This document shows, piece by piece, positions 19,697-28,931 of a stretch of 64,000 bases of DNA. This DNA is from Candidatus Kuenenia stuttgartensis (GTDB lineage Bacteria; Planctomycetota; Planctomycetia; Planctomycetales; Planctomycetaceae): positions 1 through 64,000 of the forward strand of contig CAMAVB010000005.1 of the NCBI GenBank assembly GCA_945861465.1, read 5' to 3'. The notes under the pieces are model-generated. The model saw nothing but the letters and a program-made list of their open reading frames with translations, was not told the DNA's origin and searched no databases. The position numbers were made by a program, and so were the translations under genes. Positions within the stretch are counted from its first letter, which is position 1, and the number at the start of each line of letters is the position of its first letter.

Positions 19697-21114
19697 TGCC
19701 GGATGATTTTGAGCGTGGCAAGGAACTGCAGGCTGCAGGGAATCTGGATGAAGCAGTCGTTGCATACCGACAGGCGATTGAAGTCGATCCGACGTCGTTC
19801 AGGGCGTGGAACAACCTGGGCACTACGTTTGAGGAACTGCATGATTTTGATCAGGCGGTGGAGTGCTACCAGCAGGCCCTGGAGATCAATCCGACTCAAT
19901 CCATCGTACATTACAACCTTGCACATGCGTTGCATCGAATGGGCAGAGTGCCGGAAGCGTTTGGACAGTACGTAATGGCTGTTGATTTGAATCCTCAGTC
20001 CTTTGCGGCTCAGTTCAACCTCGGTTTGCTGCTGTACGACAGAATGGAATGGACTGGTGCGGAGGCTGCCTTCCGCAGAACTCTGGAAATCGCACCAGAC
20101 GAGTTCAGGGTCCATCAATGCCTGGGTGACTTGTTATTCGATCGGCGACGAATGGACGAAGCGTTGCCGTTCTACGAACGAGCCATGGAACTGGATCCGA
20201 CAAATCCGGAATACGCATTCAACACCGGGAAATGTCTGCGCCCTCTGGGGCAGCTGGACCAGGCCCGCCGGATGTTTGAGCGATCACTGGAGCTGAATCC
20301 GAATTCTCAGATTGCTCGTGAACATTTGCTGGATGTGCTGCTCCGTCAGGGACGCGATCAGGAAGCAACTGAAGTCTGCGAGCTACATCTGAAAAAAAGT
20401 CCAGGCGATGCGGTCATCCTCCATCGGCTGGCTGCAATCACTGGAGTCAATGCTCCAATTCGAGCTTCAGACGAATACCTGCAGAGTACATTTGACGCTT
20501 TTGCCGGCAACTTTGATGCGACGCTCAGTGGGTTACACTACCAGGCACCGCAGCATCTGGCCACCCTGGCAGGTAAGTGTCTTCCGACTGCCTCGCGACA
20601 GTTTGATATTCTGGATGCTGGTTGCGGGACGGGTTTATGTGGTGTCCTGTTTCGCCCGTATGCAATTAGACTGGTCGGCCTGGATCTGTCCGGCGAGATG
20701 CTTCGCCTGGCTAAAGAGCGTGACATATACGATGACCTGATTCAGCTGGAATTGACCAGTTACATGCAGAACCGCCATTCCGCGTACGACTTGATTATTG
20801 CTTCCGACACGCTGAACTACTTTGGCAGTCTGAGTGAGGTCTTCAGGGCGGCTGCCACAGCATTGAGAGCCGACGGGCGATTGATCTTTACCCTGGAACA
20901 CAATGGAGGCGACACACGAGACTGGTCACTTCAAGCTCACGGTCGCTACTGCCATTCAGAGTCCTACCTGCACAAGTCGTTGGGAGATTCGGGGTTCCTT
21001 GTTGAAGCCTCCAGCATCCAGATTCTTCGGTTAGAAGCCAGCCAGCCGGTATGGGGCTGGGTTGTGGCAGCACGACGACCGGAAAGCCTCGCCATTTTGC
21101 CTCGGTTGCAGTGA
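19696..21114 (+). CDS. TPR-repeat protein with C-terminal class I SAM methyltransferase domain
   Basis: Six or so TPRs (AVVAYRQAIEVDPTSFRAWNNLGTTFEEL...), then FDILDAGCGTGLCGVLFRPYAIRLVGLDLSGEMLRLAKER motif I. Confidence 0.88.
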   Translation: MPDDFERGKELQAAGNLDEAVVAYRQAIEVDPTSFRAWNNLGTTFEELHDFDQAVECYQQALEINPTQSIVHYNLAHALHRMGRVPEAFGQYVMAVDLNPQSFAAQFNLGLLLYDRMEWTGAEAAFRRTLEIAPDEFRVHQCLGDLLFDRRRMDEALPFYERAMELDPTNPEYAFNTGKCLRPLGQLDQARRMFERSLELNPNSQIAREHLLDVLLRQGRDQEATEVCELHLKKSPGDAVILHRLAAITGVNAPIRASDEYLQSTFDAFAGNFDATLSGLHYQAPQHLATLAGKCLPTASRQFDILDAGCGTGLCGVLFRPYAIRLVGLDLSGEMLRLAKERDIYDDLIQLELTSYMQNRHSAYDLIIASDTLNYFGSLSEVFRAAATALRADGRLIFTLEHNGGDTRDWSLQAHGRYCHSESYLHKSLGDSGFLVEASSIQILRLEASQPVWGWVVAARRPESLAILPRLQ

Positions 21115-21244
21115 AGTGGACCCCTGCAGAAAGTTCGCCCTGAGTTAAGGGGCATCCTTCAGTGCTCTTCACGCTGACGTACTTGTGCCCCCGCGAGAAC
21201 GTTGTCCCAAAATGCCTGATCGTTGGAGACACCCATCCGTTCTA

Positions 21245-21345
21245 AGGACCGGCGCAGAAATAACTGTCGTCTTTTGGACGTGGGGCACGTTTATAACGTG
21301 CCCGGCACGATGGAATCGTGCCCCACTTATTTCTGTCTCAGTCCT
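21245..21345 (-). repeat. 101-bp double-hairpin element, copy C (inverted)
   Basis: AGGACCGGCGCAGAAATAACTGTCGTC...CAGTCCT; flanked by TAA on both sides. Confidence 0.9.
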
Positions 21346-21371
21346 AAGTACTCGCTTAACGCCACTGAAGG

Positions 21372-22343
21372 TTAACTCCAAGGCAACTCCCCCGCCGAGA
21401 TCCTGATCGCAATCTCAGTGAATAGCTGACGTCGGTCGGGTGCCTTCTCTGGGTTCTTCAGAACGGTCGCGAGGATCACTCCGCCAATGACGGCCTTGCC
21501 AGTGAGGTGATCAGGTGCCGGGACCTCGGGGGCATTGAGCGGGGCCATACTTCCGTGCGACCAGAACGCAGCAACTCCGGCCCAGGCTGCGGGACTAGCC
21601 ATCTCGAGAACCTCAGCCATCTTCATGGCCTCTCTGCGGGAGTCATCGGTCGGCTTACGAACCCAATTTTCTGCGAGCTCAAGCATTGCAGCATCGGCAT
21701 CGGATTTGAAACTCTCCGCCGCCCGAATGTTCTGTGTCAGCCACCAGACAGCACATCGTTTTGGCAATGCGTATGCCAGAAAAACGAGGCATTCGTTTTC
21801 AGAACAGGTCTTCATCAAACGCACAGCATAGTCCGCCGGCAATTCGCCCTCTGCAGGTGGTAAGGAGACTTCCTTCTCAAGCGAATATCTGGCATAGATT
21901 TCCTGCGCAGTCGTGCCCGTGAATCCTTTCTCTTTCTGAGGTGCAGTCGCGATCGATTTCATTGTGCTGGCTTCATTCGTTTCGGGATGAGTTGTCAAAG
22001 CACGAGGATGAACGTGACCAGCGGCACCACCGTGGTTACACGACTCAGCAGAGGCGATGCTCAATTCAGTGACTCCACATCGCAAAATGTCTCCCGGCTG
22101 AAGGATTCCCTGAGTTACCGGCGTCCCGTTGAGAAACGTGCCGTTTGTACTTCCGGGATCCGAAAAAACGCAGGTCATATCCGAATTCAGCGTCAGTGAA
22201 AGATGCCGTCCTGACATTTCGAAATCGTTCGGGAATGCAACATCACATTCCTCCAGCCGACCGATCATCAATGGCTTGTCACATTCCAATCGGCCAACTT
22301 CCTGAAAATCTTCCCCCGTCCTGACTCTTACAACTACGAACAT
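21372..22343 (-). CDS. FHA-domain protein, T6SS-associated candidate
   Basis: N-terminal FHA: PLMIGRLEECDVAFPNDFEMSGRHLSLTL...FSDPGSTNGTFLNGTPV; C-terminal domain with CLVFLAYALPKRCAVWWLTQNIRAAE and KPTDDSRREAMKMAEV; adjacent to vgrG. Confidence 0.88.
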   Translation of the reverse strand: MFVVVRVRTGEDFQEVGRLECDKPLMIGRLEECDVAFPNDFEMSGRHLSLTLNSDMTCVFSDPGSTNGTFLNGTPVTQGILQPGDILRCGVTELSIASAESCNHGGAAGHVHPRALTTHPETNEASTMKSIATAPQKEKGFTGTTAQEIYARYSLEKEVSLPPAEGELPADYAVRLMKTCSENECLVFLAYALPKRCAVWWLTQNIRAAESFKSDADAAMLELAENWVRKPTDDSRREAMKMAEVLEMASPAAWAGVAAFWSHGSMAPLNAPEVPAPDHLTGKAVIGGVILATVLKNPEKAPDRRQLFTEIAIRISAGELPWS

Positions 22344-22359
22344 CTATTTCTCCACAAGA

Positions 22360-24354
22360 CTAATTGATCATTGTAATGCCGCCCTTCACAGTCAGCATTC
22401 CGTCGCCAGACACGGCCGTCATGGGAGCCTTCATCTGCGCCATTGCGGTACCCTCAATTTTCACCATGATACCTTTGATTGTCACGCCCATCTGATCAAT
22501 CTTAATACTATTCGCACCGACCTTCAATTCAATGCCCTGCATAGCCTCAGTCTTGCTGGCACCTAAACTGAGCTTGGTTGTTTGATTTCCCATCTTAAGA
22601 GTATTGGTTTGGTTGCCCATCTTGAGTTCCGTGGTTTGATTTCCCATCTTCATTGTGACGGACATATTTCCCGTCTCGATCAATAAAGTGTCGTTGCCGG
22701 TTTTGAGTGTGACGGTACGATCTTTAAAGATCTCCTCGGTCTGGCTGCCATCGCTGCAACCCGCTTTGCCGACCTTCAGGATCTGATTGTTGAAAATCTC
22801 GATCGTCTGATCGCCATCTTTCTTGTCGTCAAATCCAACCTTGCGTGTCTCATTGTTCTCAACCACGCAGTTCAGATCCTTTTCTGCGTGAACATAGAGC
22901 TCTTCGCTGTCCTTTTTGTCTTCGAATCGAATTTCGTTGAAAGTCTTTTCGTCACCACCCTTCGTGCTGTGAGTTTTGACGCCGCTTTGCGTGGCGTTTC
23001 CCGGCAACGCATACGGTACCGGCTGATCGGCATTATAGACGCACCCCGTCACCAACGGTTGATCCGGATCACCTTCCAAAAACTCGACGACAACTTCCTG
23101 CCCCAGACGAGGCAGAAACTGGCTGCCCCACTTCTTTCCGGCCCACGATTGTGCCACGCGGATCCAGCAAGAGCTGTTCTCATCCTGTTTTCCCAATCGA
23201 TCCCAGTGAAACTGAACTTTCACACGACCGAAAGCGTCGGTCCAGATCTCGCTGCCGGACTGACCAGCAACGATCGCCGTTTGTGGCCCTGCAATCTGTG
23301 GTTTTGGTGTGATACGTGGAGGACGAAAGGTCTGATTGCCTGGAATAGCCTCAAATTCACATGCATGCCTGCACTCAGCCTGACTCTCGGAGTTCACAAC
23401 CTGGTGAATCGTCGATACGACGAGGTATTCCTGGTTCTGGTCGGAGCTCGGATGATCAGTGAGCGTGAAGAAAGATCCTGTCACAAGCCCTCGGACATCC
23501 CCCCGACCTCTGACAATCTGATATTGCGTCTGCCGTTCTTCAATTCGGGCTCGAACGTACGAGTTGCCGATGGACTTGCTGGAATAACAGCCTGGATAAT
23601 CGTAAATCTCGAAATTTGCGTAGGGGTGACTGCGACCTACATTCAACTTTGAATTCAAGTCTGCTTTGGGATTCTGAAAGTCAAAGTCATTCAGAACATA
23701 CTTCCCCGTCTGTAATTCCAGCGAAACATTCCAGGTTGCAATCTGTTCTTCAAGCTTATTCCCAGGGACAAACGGGATAGACTCATAAGCAGGCTGTGCC
23801 TGATGTGAACCAACGCCATCCGACAGCACGAGCAAATGTTTGTTCTGTTCATGCGAAAAGTAGTAATAGATTCCTTCCGTCTCCAATAACCGGCTGAGGA
23901 ATGCAAACGCTGTCTCACGATACTGCACACAGTATTCTCGTGGAGAATATGTCTCAGAAAGTTTCAACTTGTAATCCGTGAACCCAAGCTCGGAACATAC
24001 AGCTTTGAAGATGTCCGGCACGGAGAGATTCTGGAAAATCCGACAGTCGGCAGTCCGAGTTAACAACCAGAACCATGGCCGCAGCACTGCCTGAAACTGG
24101 TAAGTTTCGCCATCGACCGCCGTCTGCCCGAAGCTGGTCACGATGCCGCTGTAATGTCGTTGCCCTCCACGAGGTAAATCGATATGCACGGTTGCAGGCT
24201 GGCCGAGAAAATCTTCGAACTTCAGACTGACAGCCTTGCTCTCCAGACTCACGCAGAATTCGAAGGGTTGTCCCAATCGTTCTACCGCTGTCATACGTCG
24301 GACAACCACGTCGTCCGCGTGGGGAACCGACATCTTTACTCGGGCAACTGGCAT
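22360..24354 (-). CDS. vgrG: Type VI secretion tip protein VgrG/TssI
   Basis: RMTAVERLGQPFEFCVSLES, REYCVQYRETAFAFLSRLLETEGIYYYF, FGRVKVQFHWDRLGKQDENSSCWIRVAQSWAGKKWGSQFLPRLGQEVVVEFLEGDPDQPLVTGCVYN are VgrG hallmarks. Confidence 0.97.
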   Translation of the reverse strand: MPVARVKMSVPHADDVVVRRMTAVERLGQPFEFCVSLESKAVSLKFEDFLGQPATVHIDLPRGGQRHYSGIVTSFGQTAVDGETYQFQAVLRPWFWLLTRTADCRIFQNLSVPDIFKAVCSELGFTDYKLKLSETYSPREYCVQYRETAFAFLSRLLETEGIYYYFSHEQNKHLLVLSDGVGSHQAQPAYESIPFVPGNKLEEQIATWNVSLELQTGKYVLNDFDFQNPKADLNSKLNVGRSHPYANFEIYDYPGCYSSKSIGNSYVRARIEERQTQYQIVRGRGDVRGLVTGSFFTLTDHPSSDQNQEYLVVSTIHQVVNSESQAECRHACEFEAIPGNQTFRPPRITPKPQIAGPQTAIVAGQSGSEIWTDAFGRVKVQFHWDRLGKQDENSSCWIRVAQSWAGKKWGSQFLPRLGQEVVVEFLEGDPDQPLVTGCVYNADQPVPYALPGNATQSGVKTHSTKGGDEKTFNEIRFEDKKDSEELYVHAEKDLNCVVENNETRKVGFDDKKDGDQTIEIFNNQILKVGKAGCSDGSQTEEIFKDRTVTLKTGNDTLLIETGNMSVTMKMGNQTTELKMGNQTNTLKMGNQTTKLSLGASKTEAMQGIELKVGANSIKIDQMGVTIKGIMVKIEGTAMAQMKAPMTAVSGDGMLTVKGGITMIN

Positions 24355-24790
24355 GAAGCACCCACAGAAGCATGGAGAAACAATTCACATGTCGATTGAT
24401 GATCGACAACGACCCATGCCTCTATCATACATAAAACGGGGGCTTTGCAAAACCAGAGGACTGTCGGCACAGGCACTGCGGCTGCATCCGGTCAATGGGG
24501 TGGCACCACCTGAAAGGCGGTGTTGCGAAGAAACGGGAATTCCATCTCGCCACGCGGTCAGCCCACAGGCGTGCTTTCCCCCGACTGGACCATAAAGACG
24601 CCTTCTTGTGCCGCACACTACCGCTTCGCGGTCTAATTATCCGTAGTTCCATGCGTTTGTCGCTGGATCGTACTGTGCTGAGTCGCTAAAACGCCTAAGA
24701 ATAAGCCGACACATCTTGCGGGCAGCAATGGTTGCCGATTCGGATCGACGACCAACCTGACAACCTTTGAAATCAACGGAGTCATTTTGC

Positions 24791-25534
24791 ATGGGCAGGA
24801 TCACTACGCTTCAATACGCATTGATGGCCAATCGTGTTTACAAAATCGGCAGCGATGGGTCAAACAGCGGTTGTTATGGTGTGGAGGATTTCGTAACAGT
24901 GCTTTTTGCTGAAGGCATGAGGTGGGGTGCGACGAACACCGACTTCAAGGGCTGCGTTTATGTGAGTGATTCTTTGAATGAAGTTGTCGTTGCCTTTCAG
25001 GGGACGGTTCCACAAAAAGGCGGCGACCTGCTTGCCGATCTGCAAATCGGCGTCGGCAGTTTAGTCGGCATGTTGCCACAGTACAGCAGTGCGGCTCTCC
25101 GCCTGTTCAAGCGCACTGGCGAAGTGTTTCCCCAGCACTCTATCTCGTTGGTTGGGCATTCGCTTGGTGGTGGCCTCGCCCAACTGATTGGTCACTGGAC
25201 GGGAGCCCCCTTTGTAACATTCAACGCCCCCGGTATGTGGAATGCAATCCAAACGGCTAAAGTCGCTTTTTTGTGGTCACCCTCTGATACAGTCAACTCA
25301 ATTCAGGGCACGTTTAAGAATTCACTGTTCTCGAAACAGAAGGCAGAGACCGGGCGGAATTTCCGTAATGTGTTGGACCCCGTCAGCGCCTGGGGCTCGC
25401 ATTATGGTCCAGTTACCCGCTTCTGGGGTTCTGGGTTACACTCCATGGACGACATGGAAGAGCGAATTCGAGATTCCGAGTGGAAAACTATCAATCCCCT
25501 GGATCCGGCGCACAAGGAATGGGGCGAACTGTAA
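24791..25534 (+). CDS. Class 3 lipase-like alpha/beta hydrolase, candidate T6SS effector
   Basis: VVVAFQGT, ISLVGHSLGGGLAQLIG (GxSxG), VTFNAPGMWN, VLDPVSAWGSHYG and GLHSMDDM supply Ser/Asp/His candidates; lies directly next to vgrG. ATG 24791 preferred over 24767. Confidence 0.8.
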   Translation: MGRITTLQYALMANRVYKIGSDGSNSGCYGVEDFVTVLFAEGMRWGATNTDFKGCVYVSDSLNEVVVAFQGTVPQKGGDLLADLQIGVGSLVGMLPQYSSAALRLFKRTGEVFPQHSISLVGHSLGGGLAQLIGHWTGAPFVTFNAPGMWNAIQTAKVAFLWSPSDTVNSIQGTFKNSLFSKQKAETGRNFRNVLDPVSAWGSHYGPVTRFWGSGLHSMDDMEERIRDSEWKTINPLDPAHKEWGEL

Positions 25535-25647
25535 TGGATTTCCCCACGAACCCGCGCGTCCTCAAATACGAATTTCAGAATACACGCAGCCAGCGGTAAG
25601 GATGAGTTCGAATAAGCTCAACGACAACATTGCCAGGAGATTTCTTA

Positions 25648-26076
25648 ATGCCACGACCATCGGGCCGCAAACCAGCGGCTATAAAAGCGGATCTTCACGG
25701 TAAGGGCGTGATTTGTGTGTTGTACAGCATGCGCAAGGACCAGCCCAACGGGCATATGGTCGGAGATCTGGCGAGAGGTCTCACGGGAGCGATGCAGATT
25801 CGGCATGCCGAACCTCAATGGTGGAATCTGAATCATATCGCGTGCGATACAGAGTTGCGTCGCAAAGATTTGATTCAGCTCGAATTCGAGGTCACACAGG
25901 ACTTCTGTAGTGATAAGTGCAGAAATCTGTTCGCGAAAGCACGCAGTCTGGCAATTGCCAATGCAAACCCCCAGCTGCCAATCTTCGTTTTTATTTACCG
26001 CCCAAAAGAAACATCCAAAAAATACTACAGAGTTACCGAGCGTGGCGAAGTTGAAGAAGCAGGTCTATGGGATTAA
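25648..26076 (+). CDS. Hypothetical protein, downstream of lipase-like gene
   Basis: ORF 25630-26076; likely start MPRPSGRKPAAIKADL at 25648; good codon structure, no recognised domain. Confidence 0.6.
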   Translation: MPRPSGRKPAAIKADLHGKGVICVLYSMRKDQPNGHMVGDLARGLTGAMQIRHAEPQWWNLNHIACDTELRRKDLIQLEFEVTQDFCSDKCRNLFAKARSLAIANANPQLPIFVFIYRPKETSKKYYRVTERGEVEEAGLWD

Positions 26077-26152
26077 CGTGAGCAGGTAAACCTTTGACCT
26101 TTGATCCTGCTACCGAATGCTCACCCAATGGCTCTTTTCCCGCTGCTTCAAA

Positions 26153-26830
26153 TCATATTAAAAGGTTCTCGAATCGAGGCCAAAGCTTTAGAATGAAATC
26201 ACCGTAACTCGTGTCCTCCCTGATCAGCGTCAGGGACAATCCGATGCCTCGGTTGTACCTGGCTCCAGCATACCGGATTGCCTCTTTGGACAATGCTGGT
26301 GGGTTCTGTTGCAGATCATCGTGATCAATGAGTTGTCGCAGGTGTCTTGCCACAATCGTAATGTTATAGACATCTTTTTCCAGGCAATCAGCAAGTCTAC
26401 TCAGATCGGAATGAGTCATAGTGCCTGGTTCGAGGCCAATCGTTTCGGCAGCTGTTCTGAGCTGCATACTGACGGCCCCGAACGAAGTCCTCGTCGGGTG
26501 ATTGGTCGCTGTCAGGTTTCGATCGACCCAGTTCGGCCCGCTCCAGTCGAACGAACGGACCTCAAACGCTAAGCTATCAATGAACGTCGGGTCGCCACCA
26601 ACTTCGATCCAACAAACTCCCGCCAACAAGGGGGCAGGAAACATGTTGGCTTTCGCTTCAGCGAAGATGAGGTGTTTGTTTCGTTGAACCCAGGCGTCTT
26701 TGAACGCCTGGATGTAGGATACCCCGCCGCCGAATCTCTGCGGGACAATTTTCCAGTTGAACAGATCCCAAAGTCCCCAAGTGGGTGAGCTATTGGTTGC
26801 TGAGCAGAGATTCTGATTAGATTTGCCCAT
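26153..26830 (-). CDS. Hypothetical protein, possible lysozyme-like effector
   Basis: ORF 26153-26872; start 26830 (MGKSNQNL) has GAGAGAGG upstream. LLAGVCWIEVGGDPTFIDSLAFEVR and LSKEAIRYAGARYNRG resemble lysozyme-fold proteins found near VgrG. Confidence 0.65.
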   Translation of the reverse strand: MGKSNQNLCSATNSSPTWGLWDLFNWKIVPQRFGGGVSYIQAFKDAWVQRNKHLIFAEAKANMFPAPLLAGVCWIEVGGDPTFIDSLAFEVRSFDWSGPNWVDRNLTATNHPTRTSFGAVSMQLRTAAETIGLEPGTMTHSDLSRLADCLEKDVYNITIVARHLRQLIDHDDLQQNPPALSKEAIRYAGARYNRGIGLSLTLIREDTSYGDFILKLWPRFENLLI

Positions 26831-26865
26831 GCGTATTTCCTCTCTCGGCATTATAAGAATAGTGT

Positions 26866-27276
26866 TTACCATGTCAAAGTCAAATGCTCTATTTTGACAA
26901 CCATCACTCCTGATTCACTCCCGGAACGACTTGGAACGACCTGCTTGATCACATCGGCGCTGTACCCGAACAAAATCCCGTAATGAGCGCCAACCGGCTT
27001 GTTGATGCGGTTGAGTTGTGGCTTGGCGGTCTTGCCGGACATTTCGTCGCGCTGCGCGACGATCCGAAGGTGCCGGTGGCGGCTGAAGATCTCAAGCGAT
27101 TGCCCATCAATCCGCAGACAAAAAAGTTCGCCACCGGGATCACATGCACAAGCCGGAATCGACCGACCGCTACAAACAACGTCAGCACTTCGGTGAGATG
27201 CCATTTTAAGGGGTTCTGCGCAAACCCAGAGTCGCCGTGGTGTGAGCTCAAATCTGATCCAGCGATCAACTTTCAT
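26866..27276 (-). CDS. Hypothetical small protein upstream of the lysozyme-like gene
   Basis: 136-aa ATG ORF on minus strand with coding-like codon use; ends about 35 bp before the next start. Confidence 0.45.
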   Translation of the reverse strand: MKVDRWIRFELTPRRLWVCAEPLKMASHRSADVVCSGRSIPACACDPGGELFCLRIDGQSLEIFSRHRHLRIVAQRDEMSGKTAKPQLNRINKPVGAHYGILFGYSADVIKQVVPSRSGSESGVMVVKIEHLTLTW

Positions 27277-27344
27277 CGCCTCTCGGCGAGCTTAGGAAAT
27301 TTTCGCCTCGGCTCAATCAGGAATTTGGCCCTATTCAGCAAACG

Positions 27345-27452
27345 TTAAGAGTTTTGTTTTCGTGAGAAGATTCTCGCACAGCGACAGATGTCCGCCGACG
27401 GAGCGGCTGACCTACGTAGGCGAGCCGCTCCGTCGGCTCGCACCAGAGACGG
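27345..27452 (+). repeat. Dispersed ~108-bp repeat with CGACGGAGCGG...CCGCTCCGTCGG palindrome, copy 1
   Basis: Highly similar to 35348-35458, including flanking TTAAGA-TTTTGTTTTCGTGAGAA-ATTCT-GCAC-GCGACAGATGTCC. Confidence 0.85.
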
Positions 27453-27464
27453 AGGCAAAGTCGC

Positions 27465-28571
27465 TTATGCGACATTGAGAGGTTGGGATGCGGGCGAAGC
27501 CCGCGCCAAGATGCATCTCTTCCTGCGAAATGCGATCAGCCCGATTCCGCCGATTGCCAGGAGGGCCGCGCTTGCAGGTTCGGGGACGACAGTGGGTGCC
27601 AGGTCCCAGCCAATCACGTCAAACGCCCGGACGTCGAGGCCCTTGATGACGACACTTTCGCCAAGATCACCTGTTGGATCCATAATTCCCAAGCCGAGGT
27701 TATCCTGCCAATGGCTAGCCTGAGAACCGTCGCCATTAAAATAGCCTGTTGAAAAAGTGCCGAGACTGGTCGCACCCCCATCCAACGAGAGATACGAAGC
27801 TCCTCCCGCGACAAAGTCCAGTGTCTCAGGACCGCCGAAAAAGATACTTTCACCCGAATAGCGATACAGGTCGAGCACGCTGTGAACCGCCCAAAGATTC
27901 AGGTCTACCGAATGGTCGCCGGGACCAAAGCCGGTGAAGTAATCCACCGCATCCACTCCGCTGACGAATCCTAACGCATGACCGATTTCATGAGCGGCAC
28001 CGCCGACGAAATCGAACGCATCGGCCATGATGCCGTCCCCTGGATCGAAGTCAAACTTGAAAAATGTGTTGAATATAATTGCGGCGTCCGCTGTGAATCC
28101 GTCATCGACCAGTAGTCCGAGGGCTTTCAGGTTAGCTCGATTGACGTAAAGTGATTTGTTGTTTTCGCTGAGATCGCTGTCCAAAACGATACTGCCATCT
28201 GACAGGTTCGTGAAAAACCGCAGGGACGGACCGCCGGGAAGGCTGGCGACTGCCGCGATATCGTCCGATGATTTCGCATCAGCAACGAGAGCGTCTTTGA
28301 TCTGCGAGTAAGACATCACAATAGAATTCAAACCGGCCTGACCAATGACGTCCGGACCCAGGTCCTCAAACGACACGTCAAGCCGTTTCGTGACGGGATC
28401 GATCAATTTCGATGTCCACAAATTCGCGGCTGTTGCGAATGCAGCCAAAGCCACCGGATCCGACCCACCAGGGTTAACATCATTCAGGATAATGACTGCC
28501 GCGTCGGAGTTTCTGGCCGTGAAGTTCGCGACAGACGTTAATGCAATAAGAAAAACGCATAATCGAATCAT
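27465..28571 (-). CDS. PEP-CTERM-sorted secreted metalloprotease-like protein
   Basis: Signal peptide, GAAHEIGHALGFVSG zinc motif, C-terminal VPEPASAALLAIGGIGLIAFRRKR PEP-CTERM tripartite signal; C-terminus extended by 16 residues. Confidence 0.88.
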   Translation of the reverse strand: MIRLCVFLIALTSVANFTARNSDAAVIILNDVNPGGSDPVALAAFATAANLWTSKLIDPVTKRLDVSFEDLGPDVIGQAGLNSIVMSYSQIKDALVADAKSSDDIAAVASLPGGPSLRFFTNLSDGSIVLDSDLSENNKSLYVNRANLKALGLLVDDGFTADAAIIFNTFFKFDFDPGDGIMADAFDFVGGAAHEIGHALGFVSGVDAVDYFTGFGPGDHSVDLNLWAVHSVLDLYRYSGESIFFGGPETLDFVAGGASYLSLDGGATSLGTFSTGYFNGDGSQASHWQDNLGLGIMDPTGDLGESVVIKGLDVRAFDVIGWDLAPTVVPEPASAALLAIGGIGLIAFRRKRCILARASPASQPLNVA

Positions 28572-28838
28572 AAATGCAACCTTGGGTACAAGGACGACCG
28601 TAAGGAAATTTCTGACATCCCGCAGCCCAGTCGATGATCAATCTGGGCACTCCATTAATAGTCCGGATTCGGCTCTAGCTGTGAAAAGTAGCGAGTGGCA
28701 GACGCAGTTGCAACACTGCGGGATCACTCGCGTCGTCGCAATCGTTCACTGGAGTCAATCCCGTCGTCGGCCTGCTTTCGCCGCTCCGCCGCCAACATCC
28801 CGACTGAGCACTGGTGCATAAGTAAGTTGGCACAAATC

Positions 28839-28909
28839 GTTTAACGGCGAGCCGTAGGCGTAGGCGAATCCAGCGTGCTTCCGCCTACGCCTTCGGCTCG
28901 CCGTTAAAC
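28839..28909. repeat. Inverted repeat GTTTAACGGCGAGCCGTAGGCGTAGGCG...CGCCTACGCCTTCGGCTCGCCGTTAAAC, copy 1
   Basis: Long arms, near-perfect palindrome; related copy at 45760. Confidence 0.9.
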
Positions 28910-28931
28910 TAAAAAACTTCTGCACTAGTGC

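Noticed and set aside
22888-23652. 254-aa plus-strand ORF inside vgrG
   Set aside because: Antisense to clearly recognisable VgrG sequence.
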